NCBI GenBank assembly: GCA_017624855.1
Contig: JAGAMF010000008.1
Coordinates: 1-64,000, forward strand
Reading direction: 5' to 3'
DNA: 64,000 nt
Source of the DNA: Lachnospiraceae bacterium
GTDB taxonomy: Bacteria; Bacillota; Clostridia; Lachnospirales; Lachnospiraceae
In this document: one piece after another, positions 25,544 through 34,079 of the stretch
Layout: the number at the start of each line of letters is the position of its first letter
How positions within the stretch are numbered: the first letter of the stretch is position 1
Made by a program: the position numbers and the translations under genes
Notes under the pieces: generated by a model
Seen by the model: only the letters and a program-made list of their open reading frames with translations
Database searches by the model: none
What the model was told of the DNA's origin: nothing

Positions 25544-26539
25544 ATGAACACACGAAAACAGGCACATTATAAAATATCTGCTCTTCTTTTCATTGGGGTA
25601 CTTTTTCTTGCGTCCGTTGCCTGCACCGTCGCACCTCAACCAATTACATATACGGATTATTATTTTGATACCGTTGTAAACTTAACCTTTTATAACGAAA
25701 CGGATGCAGCCTTAGCCGAAGAATGTTTTAAAATATGCGAAGAATACGAGAATATGCTTAGCCGTACCGTAGAGGGAAGCGATATTTGGAATATAAATCA
25801 CGGAAAGGGAGAAGCTGTTGTTGTATCGGAAGAAACCTATAATCTGATAAAAGAATCACTCTTTTATTGTGAGCTGACCGAGGGACGCATTGACATAACA
25901 GTAGCCCCCTTAATGGATTTATGGAATTTTACGGAGGTAAGCGATAACAAGATACCGCCTACCCACGAAGAAATTCAAGCCAAGCTTGCCCATGTGGATT
26001 ATACGCTGGTAGAATTAGGACCCGATTGCTCCGTTACCTTAAAAGATCCGGAAGCCGCCATCGACCTTGGCTTTATTGCGAAGGGGTACATTGCAGACCG
26101 CTTAAAAGAATATCTGGTTACACAAGGCGTCACTTCTGCGCTGATTAATCTGGGCGGAAATGTGGTAACCATCGGAAACAAGCCGGACGGTTCGCCTTAC
26201 ACAATCGGAATTCAAAAGCCCTATGCGCCAATAGGAACCACTTTGGATACGGTACAAGTTACAGATTCCTCCATTGTCACTTCCGGCACCTACGAACGGT
26301 ATTTTACTTATGAAGATAAAACATACCACCATATTTTGGATGCCACTACCGGTTATCCCGTTGAGAACACCCTAACCGGAGTAACCATTCTATGCCCCTC
26401 TTCCACCAATGCAGATGCGCTCAGCACTACCTGCTTTGTTATGGGAAAAGACTCTGCTCTGTCTTATATCCAATCGTTGGAAGATACAGAATGCATTCTC
26501 GTGGACGATACCGGAGCAATTTATGATTCCTGCCAATAA
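25544..26539 (+). CDS. apbE: FAD:protein FMN transferase ApbE, lipoprotein
   Basis: Attaches FMN through a phosphoester bond to Thr/Ser in target proteins such as RnfG and RnfD, on the outer face of the membrane. The 331-residue protein has a signal peptide with lipobox LASVAC and the ApbE core: FDTVVNL, DLGFIAKGYIADR, INLGGNVVTIG, and HHILDATTGYPVE. The ATG at 25544 follows AAGGAA; the longer frame from 25493 lacks a binding site. It ends 59 bases from the convergent rnfB, and its two expected substrates are in that operon, so it is very probably the Rnf maturation enzyme. Confidence 0.95.
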   Translation: MNTRKQAHYKISALLFIGVLFLASVACTVAPQPITYTDYYFDTVVNLTFYNETDAALAEECFKICEEYENMLSRTVEGSDIWNINHGKGEAVVVSEETYNLIKESLFYCELTEGRIDITVAPLMDLWNFTEVSDNKIPPTHEEIQAKLAHVDYTLVELGPDCSVTLKDPEAAIDLGFIAKGYIADRLKEYLVTQGVTSALINLGGNVVTIGNKPDGSPYTIGIQKPYAPIGTTLDTVQVTDSSIVTSGTYERYFTYEDKTYHHILDATTGYPVENTLTGVTILCPSSTNADALSTTCFVMGKDSALSYIQSLEDTECILVDDTGAIYDSCQ

Positions 26540-26550
26540 AAACTTTTATA

Positions 26551-26590
26551 AAAAAGAAGCCAACAGCATAGACTGCGGCTTCTTTCTTTT
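26551..26590. terminator. Bidirectional terminator between apbE and the rnf operon
   Basis: AAAGAAGCC and GGCTTCTTT form a 9-bp stem with A runs to the left and T runs to the right, between two convergent genes. Confidence 0.75.
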
Positions 26591-26598
26591 ATGATATT

Positions 26599-27396
26599 TT
26601 ATTTCTCAACAATACACTTCTTGGGACACTTCTCGGCACAAACACCGCATCCTACACATTTGTCATAATCAATGGATGCCAAAAAGTCATTTACTTCCAC
26701 GGCTTTTGCTTCACAATTCTTCTTGCAAAGTCCACAACCGATACAGCCGATTGTACAGGATTTTGTGGTTGCAGGTCCTTTTTCCTTGGAGGAACATGCA
26801 ACAAGATAACTTGCATCGTAAGGCACCATCTCGATTAAGTTTCTGGGACAGACTTCAAGACATTTGCCGCAAGCTTTACACTTTTCCTTATCTACAACGG
26901 CAACACCATTTATCACATGAATTGCATCAAATTGACATACCTTTTCGCAACTTCCGTATCCCTGGCAACCGAAATTACAACTTTTAGGCCCTTGATTCGG
27001 GATAAAATTCAACATCCTGCAATCCTGCTGTCCGGTGTAATTATAGTCCATCCGCGTGTGCTCACAATCGCCCTGACATTTTACAAATGCAACCTTACGC
27101 TTTGTACTTTCCACCGTAATTCCCATAATTGTTCCGATTTCCCGCGCAACAGTCTCACCGCCTACGGGGCAGGCATTTACCGAAGCTTCGCCCTTTATGA
27201 TTGCCGTTGCCAAACCGCTACATCCCGGATAACCGCAGCCTCCGCAGTTGTTCCCGGGAAGTGCCGCTAACACCTTCTCTTCCCTCTCATCGTTTTTTAC
27301 TTTAAACGCCATAGAGGCGATTCCGAGAAAAATGCCTATAAACAATCCTACAGACGCCACGACGATAACGGAATACAAAATCCCCATATAGTTCAT
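26599..27396 (-). CDS. rnfB: Ion-translocating ferredoxin:NAD+ oxidoreductase subunit RnfB
   Basis: The ferredoxin-facing electron entry subunit of the Rnf complex. At 265 residues it has an N-terminal membrane helix, a 4Fe-4S domain with CGGCGYPGC and a later Cys, and then several [4Fe-4S] motifs in a C-terminal polyferredoxin region: CEKVC, CKACGKCLEVCP, CIGCGLCKKNC and CVGCGVCAEKCPKKC. It is the last gene of rnfCDGEAB, 17 bases after rnfA. The terminator behind it is shared with apbE. Confidence 0.97.
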   Translation of the reverse strand: MNYMGILYSVIVVASVGLFIGIFLGIASMAFKVKNDEREEKVLAALPGNNCGGCGYPGCSGLATAIIKGEASVNACPVGGETVAREIGTIMGITVESTKRKVAFVKCQGDCEHTRMDYNYTGQQDCRMLNFIPNQGPKSCNFGCQGYGSCEKVCQFDAIHVINGVAVVDKEKCKACGKCLEVCPRNLIEMVPYDASYLVACSSKEKGPATTKSCTIGCIGCGLCKKNCEAKAVEVNDFLASIDYDKCVGCGVCAEKCPKKCIVEK

Positions 27397-27412
27397 ATTC
27401 GCCCCCCTTTGT

Positions 27413-28000
27413 TTAAATCAAACCTGCGAAACCGCAGAATGCAATTGCCATTAATCCGGCGGTTACCAATACGATGGGCATACCGCGAAACGGTTTGGGA
27501 ATATCATTGTATTCAATCTTTTCACGAATTCCCGCCAATATAATAATTGCGATGGCAAATCCAACGCTGGTGGCAAAACCGTTTACAACGCTTGTAAGCA
27601 AATTGTATTCCAGATTTACATTGGTTATGGCAACACCCAATACCGCGCAATTTGTAGTGATTAGGGGAAGAAATACGCCCAATGCCTTATACAGACTTTT
27701 TACATATTTCTTTAAAAACAGTTCCACGAACTGTACCAATGCCGCAATAACCAAAATAAACACAATGGTTTTTAAAAATGTAATCCCCAAGGGAACTAAA
27801 ATAAATTCGTATAAAAGTCCAGCCACCAAGGAAGCCAGCGTAATAACAAATATTACGGCGCCGCCCATCCCTGCTGCGGTTTTTACTTTCTTGGATACCC
27901 CGAGGAAAGGACACAAACCGAGAAATTGACTCAGTACCACATTGGATACCAGGGAAGACCCTAATGCAATTACAATCAATTGAACAATGGAATCATTCAT
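27413..28000 (-). CDS. rnfA: Rnf complex subunit RnfA
   Basis: An integral membrane subunit of the Rnf complex, 195 residues with about six helices; together with RnfE it forms the inverted-repeat pair that holds an intramembrane iron-sulphur centre. The conserved half-motifs FLGLCPFLGVS and ITTNCAVLGVA each carry one Cys. I start at 28000, where GGAGGAAG lies upstream and the start overlaps the rnfE stop by 8 bases; the longer frame to 28114 runs inside rnfE in another frame and is not real. Confidence 0.97.
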   Translation of the reverse strand: MNDSIVQLIVIALGSSLVSNVVLSQFLGLCPFLGVSKKVKTAAGMGGAVIFVITLASLVAGLLYEFILVPLGITFLKTIVFILVIAALVQFVELFLKKYVKSLYKALGVFLPLITTNCAVLGVAITNVNLEYNLLTSVVNGFATSVGFAIAIIILAGIREKIEYNDIPKPFRGMPIVLVTAGLMAIAFCGFAGLI

Positions 28001-28883
28001 CTGCTGCTTCCTCCTCTCCCGGATTTTCATCATCAAACAAATCGTCAAAATCACAAACCTCTTCGGAATCAAGTTCCTCTGGTTCAATGAGACGCTTTGC
28101 ACAGCCGCTGTCACTGCAATTCATACAATCACTGTTACAACCGGACTGTATTTTGCTAACATCCTTTCCTTTTGCTTTTCCACGCTCTTTCATTACATTC
28201 TGAATTGCTGTTAAAACAGCCAATACAAAGAATGCTCCGGGCGCAAGAATCATAATTCCCATAGGCGTGAAACTTGCGATCTCATCCGTTAACAACTTAT
28301 AGAAGAAACGAACCGTTTCATTGCTGCTGTTCGGATCCAGCCAACGCTCAACAAGCCCGATTAACAATTCAGGAAGTGGTGTTCCATATAAATCAGCTCC
28401 GGAGAATCCAAATAAGGTTCCTGCTCCAAGAAATTCTCTTACCAAACCAATCAGGGTAAGGGCCATCGTAAATCCAAGCCCCATACCGATACCGTCGAAT
28501 AAAGAAGGTAAAATTTTATTTTTGGAAGCATAGGCTTCCGCTCTTCCCAAAATAATGCAGTTTACTACAATAAGGCTGATATAAATTCCCAGAGATTCAT
28601 GCAAAACAGGTATGTACGCATGTAAAAGCAATTCCACCAATGTAACAAAGGTAGCAATAATTACAATATAAGCCGGAATACGCACCTTATCAGGAATCAC
28701 TTTACGCAGGGCCGAAATAAGGAAATTGCTCAAAGCCAGTACCACCATGGTAGACAACCCCATTCCCAGACCGTTTATGGCAGATGTGGTTACCGCCAGT
28801 GTGGGACACATTCCCAGCATTAGCACGAAAGTCGGGTTTTCTTTGATCAGACCGTTATACAGTCTTTCCATACACTGCTTCAT
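27993..28883 (-). CDS. rnfE: Rnf complex subunit RnfE with Cys-rich C-terminal extension
   Basis: The integral membrane partner of RnfA. Residues about 1-225 are a standard RnfE with helices and the paired Cys motifs MLGMCPTLAVT and IVVNCIILGRA. At 296 residues it is about 60-70 longer than usual: after the last helix comes a Lys-rich stretch and CNSDCMNCSDSGC (C-x3-C-x2-C-x4-C, about residues 244-256), then a very acidic tail. The motif could bind a metal or iron-sulphur cluster. It overlaps rnfG by 4 bases and rnfA by 8. Confidence 0.95.
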   Translation of the reverse strand: MKQCMERLYNGLIKENPTFVLMLGMCPTLAVTTSAINGLGMGLSTMVVLALSNFLISALRKVIPDKVRIPAYIVIIATFVTLVELLLHAYIPVLHESLGIYISLIVVNCIILGRAEAYASKNKILPSLFDGIGMGLGFTMALTLIGLVREFLGAGTLFGFSGADLYGTPLPELLIGLVERWLDPNSSNETVRFFYKLLTDEIASFTPMGIMILAPGAFFVLAVLTAIQNVMKERGKAKGKDVSKIQSGCNSDCMNCSDSGCAKRLIEPEELDSEEVCDFDDLFDDENPGEEEAADE

Positions 28884-29584
28884 TCAGCATCCCCTCCTTC
28901 CTGTAGCAGGGTATAACACATACCTGCAACATTAACGCCCTCGGTAATAGCATCTGAGGTGACGGTCGCTCCGGATATGGCATCAATTTCATTGGAGACT
29001 TTAGCTCCTGTTTTTACTACACGAAACTGCTCTATATCTACATTACGAAACTGGGGTAAAAGTACTGCTTCCGCATTCATTCCAAGTCCCGGGGTTTCAG
29101 CAATATTTAATAACGATACGCCCTTCACCTTACCGTCTTCGCTTATACCAACATAAAAAGAAATATCGCCATTATAGCCTTCCTTGGTTGTAATACCAAT
29201 AACATAACCATGTAAAACTTTTTCATTTACCTGATCGACGCTATCATGCGGTTGCGTTTCATTTTCCAACAAAATCATATCTTCGGTTTTATATGCACGA
29301 TACAATTCCGTTACTGCAACATTTCCCGAAAAAGAATCCTTTAAAGTATTATTTAACACCAGAATTTCTTCTTCACCCGCAGGCTCAAATTGCAGTGAAA
29401 CCGTCTCCGTCAAAGCGCCGTTTTCATCCTCTTCCTTGAAAACCTCACTACAGGCAATCACTTTTCTTTCAGCTTCATACTGCGCAATAGGCTCCTTGGT
29501 AAGCTCGTTTACAAATCCCAGCAAAGCTCCGGAAACCAAGGTAATCACAAACAAAATAAAAGTATCTCTTATCAAATGTTTCAT
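28880..29584 (-). CDS. rnfG: Rnf complex subunit RnfG
   Basis: A membrane-anchored flavoprotein subunit, 234 residues: one N-terminal helix and an outside FMN-binding domain with the flavinylation motif SGATVTSDAI near residue 207, where FMN is bound covalently to the second Thr. ApbE, the enzyme that makes this bond, is encoded at 25544. It starts at 29584 behind GGAGGGG with ATGA overlaps to both rnfD and rnfE. Confidence 0.97.
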   Translation of the reverse strand: MKHLIRDTFILFVITLVSGALLGFVNELTKEPIAQYEAERKVIACSEVFKEEDENGALTETVSLQFEPAGEEEILVLNNTLKDSFSGNVAVTELYRAYKTEDMILLENETQPHDSVDQVNEKVLHGYVIGITTKEGYNGDISFYVGISEDGKVKGVSLLNIAETPGLGMNAEAVLLPQFRNVDIEQFRVVKTGAKVSNEIDAISGATVTSDAITEGVNVAGMCYTLLQEGGDAE

Positions 29585-30513
29585 GCGTTTTCCCCTCCTT
29601 TTCCAAAAGCTTTGGGAAGAGAAATTTTCTCAATCAACGGAACCAAAAGGTTACCGATAATAATCGCATAGGAAACGCCTTCCGCTCCCGGCCCGTACAA
29701 ACGGAAAATACCGGTAAGTACACCCAATAAAATACCATAAATATACTGGCCGTTTTTGGTAATGGGCCTCGTTGCATAATCCGTTGCCATAAAAAATGCG
29801 CCCAACATCAAGCCGCCACCTGCAAGATGTGCGGATATAAAAGAAACATCAAATCCGTGTCCGCCAAAAACTGTAAGAAACACCGCAAAACTCGCCAAAT
29901 ATAAGCCGGGAATTTTTAAATCAATAACACCCAAAGCAATCAGGAAACAAGCCCCCAACACAATGGCAATCATAGAGGTTTCACCAATGGTGCCTCCGGT
30001 TCTTCCAATCACCATATCCAATACATTTACGCTTTGTCCTGCCTTCATTGCCGTTAACGGTGTTGCCTGTGTATATGCATCACAGGTAAAATCCGTCATA
30101 TACCGCGCAAAAGAAATCATAAGAAAACATCTTGCACCCAATGCCGGATTCATAAAATTCTGGCCCAAACCGCCAAAAAGCATTTTTACCACCACAATGG
30201 CAAATACTGCGCCCAATGAAGCCATCCACAAAGGAAAATGAGGAGGCAAATTCAATGCCAACAAGAGTCCGGTTACCACCGCACTCATATCTCTTACCGT
30301 AGAAGGCTTTTTACAAATTTTACAAAAAATATGCTCCGATAAAACAGCCGTAAATACCGTTACCACAATCAATAATGCCGCATACCAGCCAAAATTCCAG
30401 ACACCGAAAAGAGTTGCAGGCATCAAGGCAATAACTACCGAAAGCATAATATTATCCGTACTGTCCTTCGACCGAATGTGGGGATTGGACGATACTTCCA
30501 TTTTTTCCTTCAT
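29581..30513 (-). CDS. rnfD: Rnf complex subunit RnfD
   Basis: An integral membrane subunit with about eight to ten helices and a covalently bound FMN; 310 residues from the chosen start. The flavin attachment region appears as TQATPLTAMKAG (the family usually has SGATPL, so the Ser-Gly is changed but the Thr is kept). DNIM and the membrane core NPALGARCFLM are typical. I start at 30513, where GGAGG lies 6 bases upstream, rather than at 30546, which overlaps rnfC. Confidence 0.96.
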   Translation of the reverse strand: MKEKMEVSSNPHIRSKDSTDNIMLSVVIALMPATLFGVWNFGWYAALLIVVTVFTAVLSEHIFCKICKKPSTVRDMSAVVTGLLLALNLPPHFPLWMASLGAVFAIVVVKMLFGGLGQNFMNPALGARCFLMISFARYMTDFTCDAYTQATPLTAMKAGQSVNVLDMVIGRTGGTIGETSMIAIVLGACFLIALGVIDLKIPGLYLASFAVFLTVFGGHGFDVSFISAHLAGGGLMLGAFFMATDYATRPITKNGQYIYGILLGVLTGIFRLYGPGAEGVSYAIIIGNLLVPLIEKISLPKAFGKGGENA

Positions 30514-30523
30514 ACCCTTCCTC

Positions 30524-31843
30524 CTACTTCTTTTTTCTGTCTGCAAGAATCATTCTTCTCATAGATTTTATGGATTGGGTCAACTGTCGCTTTGCAGGGC
30601 AAATATAACTGCAACAGCCACATTCACAACATTCCATACCGTTCATTTTTTCAAAGGCTTCTTTTTCGCCTCTGTCTGCCAAAACAGCAAGACGGCTGGG
30701 CACGACTCTTCCGGGACATACCTCAACACAGCGTCCGCAATTAATGCAAGCGGTCTGCTTCGCTCCCGACACTTCATCCTTACTGAAACACAACAAGGCC
30801 GAAGATGTTTTGGTTGCCGGAACATTCACATCAAACAACGCAAATCCCATCATGGGCCCACCCGAAATAATTTTTTCAGGTTCTTTTATAAAACCGCCTG
30901 ATTCTTCAATCAGTTCACCGTAGTTGGTGCCGATACGAACCAGATAATTACAAGGATTCTTAATACAGTCACCGGATACGGTTACAATACGATGCATTAC
31001 CGGTTTGCCCTCTTTTACGGCATGGTATACAGCTACCACCGTATCCACATTATTTACAATGCATCCTGCATCCGCAGGCAACATAGAAGAATGAATGGCT
31101 CTTCCCGTTACCGCATAAATTAAATGCCGCTCCGAACCCTGAGGATACTTTGTTTTCAGGGAAACCACAGAAATTCTGTCCTCTTTTTCTGTAAGCTTTC
31201 TTAATCGCTTGGCACAATCCGACTTGTTATCTTCCACTGCCAGGATACCACGGGCTTTCTCAAACAATCTTAAAATGATTTTAAGCCCCTCTACCAGTTT
31301 CTCCGGTTCTTCCACCATTCTGCGATAATCACTTGTCAGATAAGGTTCGCACTCTGCGCAATTCACAATCACAAAATCAATATCTTCCGGATTTTTAGGT
31401 GATAATTTTACATGAGTGGGAAAACCTGCACCACCCATACCAACCACACCGGCCTCACGAATCAATTGAATAATCTCGTCTTTTAATAAAATTTCCACCG
31501 GCTTGGGGGTGTTAAAAATCACCTCATTGTATTCTTCATCGTTCTCCACCACAATGGACATAACTCCGTCGCCGGTAACGGTTCTTCTGGGCTCAATCGC
31601 CTTAACTGTACCGGAAACCGTCGCGTATATAGGCGCAGATACATAACCGTCAGCTTCAGCAATCTTCTGACCGGTTAAAACCTTATCACCTTTTTTTACA
31701 ATAGGCTTTGCCATGGCACCGATATGTTGTGACAAGGGATATATCAATTCTCCCTTAGGCAAATATTCTTTTATGGGCTTATCCTTGGATAAATCCTTTC
31801 CGTCATACGGATGAATTCCTCCGGTAAAAGTAAACTTTACCAT
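30524..31843 (-). CDS. rnfC: Rnf complex subunit RnfC
   Basis: The NADH-side peripheral subunit: it holds FMN, an NAD-binding region and two [4Fe-4S] clusters. At 439 residues it shows GMGGAGFPTHVKL and NCAECEPYLTSDYR in the Nuo-F-like core, and near the C-terminus CINCGRCVEVCPGRVVP and CCECGCCSYICPAKR. It is the first gene of the operon, with a GGAAGGGGG ribosome binding site. As a whole the complex couples reduced ferredoxin oxidation by NAD+ to Na+ or H+ export. Confidence 0.97.
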   Translation of the reverse strand: MVKFTFTGGIHPYDGKDLSKDKPIKEYLPKGELIYPLSQHIGAMAKPIVKKGDKVLTGQKIAEADGYVSAPIYATVSGTVKAIEPRRTVTGDGVMSIVVENDEEYNEVIFNTPKPVEILLKDEIIQLIREAGVVGMGGAGFPTHVKLSPKNPEDIDFVIVNCAECEPYLTSDYRRMVEEPEKLVEGLKIILRLFEKARGILAVEDNKSDCAKRLRKLTEKEDRISVVSLKTKYPQGSERHLIYAVTGRAIHSSMLPADAGCIVNNVDTVVAVYHAVKEGKPVMHRIVTVSGDCIKNPCNYLVRIGTNYGELIEESGGFIKEPEKIISGGPMMGFALFDVNVPATKTSSALLCFSKDEVSGAKQTACINCGRCVEVCPGRVVPSRLAVLADRGEKEAFEKMNGMECCECGCCSYICPAKRQLTQSIKSMRRMILADRKKK

Positions 31844-31967
31844 ATATATCCCCCTTCCGATTAAACAGCGTTTTTTCCCTTTATAATCGATACTTAATTC
31901 TATTACTTTCCCTACTTATAAATGTACTATATTTTTACAAAAAATACTACTTTATTTTGGCATTTCG

Positions 31968-31976
31968 TGATATAAT
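31968..31976 (+). promoter_or_regulatory. Extended -10 promoter of the YprB-type gene
   Basis: TGATATAAT (31968-31976) is a perfect extended -10 element; the -35 region is weak. It leaves a leader of about 78 bases. The 217-base gap between this gene and rnfC otherwise holds the rnf promoter, which I could not place with confidence. Confidence 0.5.
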
Positions 31977-32060
31977 GATTCCGATGTTATTTGTATTTTT
32001 CTGCCATTTGCAGGAATCATAAAACTTTTAAAATGAATTGTATTGTAAGGGTGATGTAGA

Positions 32061-33170
32061 ATGAAAACAATTGTAAAAGATTTGGGTAGCAAAAAACCGA
32101 ATTATCCCATCGAAAATCTTGCCAAACCGGAAGAAATTCTATTTTTGGACATTGAAACCACGGGATTTACTGCACAGAATTCCAATCTGTATTTGATTGG
32201 TTGTGCATACTACAAAAATGACGAGTGGCATATCATTCAGTGGCTTGCCGAAAATTACGATGAAGAAACCGTTGTGTTACAGGCATTCCTTGAATTCTGC
32301 TTGAATTACACCTTTTTGATTCACTTTAACGGAAATCGATTCGATATTCCCTATTTGCAGCAGAAATGCAACATGTATGAGATTCCTTTTATGTTTGAAG
32401 TGTATCAGGGAATTGACTTATATAAGAGAATCAAGCCTTACAAGAGTTTTCTTAAATTGAATGATTTGAAGCAAAAGACACTGGAACAGTTTTTGGGTCT
32501 TCAGCGGGACGACAAATTCTCCGGCGGCGAATTGATTAACTACTATCACGAGTATGTTTGTTCCCACAACGAAGAATATATGAACGCCATCCTTTTACAC
32601 AACAGCGAAGATGTAGAAGGCATGCTGGATTTATTATCTATCCTTGCTTTTACGGATTTATTCAATCTTCCCCTGCGTGTTATGAAGGTGCAGGCCAACT
32701 ATTATAACGATTACGAGAACAAGAAGCGTCAGGAATTGGTATTAAACCTTCGTTTCATGACCCCTCTTCCGGTTCCCGTATCTTACGCTTCCATGGGTTG
32801 CTATTTTACCGGAAATGATTTAAACGGCGTAATTAAGGTTCCTTTATATGAAGAAGAAATGAAATACTTCTATTCAAATTACAGAGACTACTACTATCTT
32901 CCCGAAGAAGATATTGCCATCCATAAATCTGTGGCAAATTTCGTAGATAAGGATCATCGCGAGCAGGCAACTGCGGCAAACTGCTACACAAGAAAGCAGG
33001 CCTCTTATCTTCCCCAGTGGGAAATGGTGTTTACACCTTTTTATAAAAGAGGTTATCGCGAAAGAGATATGTTCTTTGAATTAACAGATGAATTCAAAAC
33101 AAGTCGTGCTTCTTTCAATCAGTACGCAGAACATATTTTACAGACCATGTTGATGTCGGATTTTATTTAA
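32061..33170 (+). CDS. YprB-type ribonuclease H-like 3'-5' exonuclease
   Basis: A 369-residue protein with an RNase_H_2 (DEDD-like) domain in residues about 25-190: FLDIETTGF with the first two acidic metal ligands, HFNGNRFDIPYLQQKC with the third, and LHNSEDVEGMLDLL with the last. This matches the YprB group in Firmicutes, sometimes next to helicases. The C-terminal half (about 200-369) has no domain I recognise. ATG follows AAGGGTGAT. Nucleic acid substrate unknown. It stands alone with its own terminator. Confidence 0.85.
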   Translation: MKTIVKDLGSKKPNYPIENLAKPEEILFLDIETTGFTAQNSNLYLIGCAYYKNDEWHIIQWLAENYDEETVVLQAFLEFCLNYTFLIHFNGNRFDIPYLQQKCNMYEIPFMFEVYQGIDLYKRIKPYKSFLKLNDLKQKTLEQFLGLQRDDKFSGGELINYYHEYVCSHNEEYMNAILLHNSEDVEGMLDLLSILAFTDLFNLPLRVMKVQANYYNDYENKKRQELVLNLRFMTPLPVPVSYASMGCYFTGNDLNGVIKVPLYEEEMKYFYSNYRDYYYLPEEDIAIHKSVANFVDKDHREQATAANCYTRKQASYLPQWEMVFTPFYKRGYRERDMFFELTDEFKTSRASFNQYAEHILQTMLMSDFI

Positions 33171-33174
33171 ATTA

Positions 33175-33222
33175 AAAATACACCCTCTTTATGAAAAATA
33201 CCATAGAGAGGGTATTTTTTAT
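33175..33222 (+). terminator. Terminator of the YprB-type gene
   Basis: ATACACCCTCT pairs with AGAGGGTATTTTTTAT to give a stem with a T run. Confidence 0.7.
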
Positions 33223-33235
33223 ATAAATCATCAAA

Positions 33236-33272
33236 TAAAAAACGCTTTCGGAAAACTCTCCGAAAGCGTTCA
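33236..33272 (-). terminator. Terminator of cheR
   Basis: AACGCTTTCGG, an 8-base loop, then CCGAAAGCGTT forms an 11-bp stem; on the minus strand it is followed by TTTTTTATTT. It starts only a few bases past the stop. Confidence 0.85.
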
Positions 33273-33276
33273 TTTT

Positions 33277-34059
33277 TTACTTTTGCGGTTTTACAAAGAA
33301 GAAAGAAGCTTTTCTTTCATAACCAACTTCTTTGTAATTCATCATCTGTTCCGTGCTTCCCAAGAATAACATTCCGCCCGGAGCCAATGACTGATAATAT
33401 TTACGGAAAATATCTTCTTTCGCTTCTTCCGTGAAATAGATGAGCACATTTCTGCATACAATCAAATCTACATTGGTGGGATAAGGATCTCTTAAAAGAT
33501 TATGCTCCCGAAACTCAACTCTTGCTTTGATTTCATCTGCTATACGATATGAAGAACCCACTTTGGTAAAATACTTCTGCTTCATATCTGCGGGAACTCC
33601 CAGCAAACTCTTCTCGGCATAAATACCGTTCTTTGCCGCTGCAAGTACCTGTTTATCAATGTCCGTTGCCAAAATTTTAATTTTAGACAAAGGGACATGT
33701 CTGGAAAGTGCCATTACCAGCGAATAAGGTTCATCTCCGGTAGAACAAGCCGCACTCCAAACGGTAAGCTGCTGTCCGAATCGATTAATCAACTCCGGAA
33801 AAACATCCTTATCCAAAATCTGCCACTGATCGGGATTACGATAAAACTCCGAAACATTAATGGTCAAGTAATTTACAAACTCTTCCAATAATGCCGCATC
33901 GGTCTTAAGCTTTCCGAGGAAAGCCTCATATCCGTCCAACCTGTGTCTGCTAATCAAGGTGTCGATTCTTCTTTTCATCTGCTTTTCTTTATAGCAGTTT
34001 AAATCAATCTTGGTAAGGGCAAGCACCTGTTTCTTGAAATATTCGTAATCATATACCAT
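33277..34059 (-). CDS. cheR: CheR-type protein-glutamate methyltransferase
   Basis: Methylates glutamates of chemoreceptors with SAM. The 260-residue product has the N-terminal all-helical CheR domain (about 1-75) and the SAM methyltransferase domain (about 80-260) with VWSAACSTGDEPYSLVM, LATDID and VDLIVCRNVLIYF. No other chemotaxis gene lies near; it is at the end of the cmk-ispH-rpsA chain, 20 bases after the rpsA-like gene. It could serve chemotaxis or another receptor pathway. Confidence 0.93.
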   Translation of the reverse strand: MVYDYEYFKKQVLALTKIDLNCYKEKQMKRRIDTLISRHRLDGYEAFLGKLKTDAALLEEFVNYLTINVSEFYRNPDQWQILDKDVFPELINRFGQQLTVWSAACSTGDEPYSLVMALSRHVPLSKIKILATDIDKQVLAAAKNGIYAEKSLLGVPADMKQKYFTKVGSSYRIADEIKARVEFREHNLLRDPYPTNVDLIVCRNVLIYFTEEAKEDIFRKYYQSLAPGGMLFLGSTEQMMNYKEVGYERKASFFFVKPQK

Positions 34060-34079
34060 ATCAGAACAATTCCTTACTC

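Noticed and set aside
28001..28114. Upstream extension of RnfA
   Set aside because: It runs through rnfE in another frame; RnfA homology begins at 28000 directly after GGAGGAAG.
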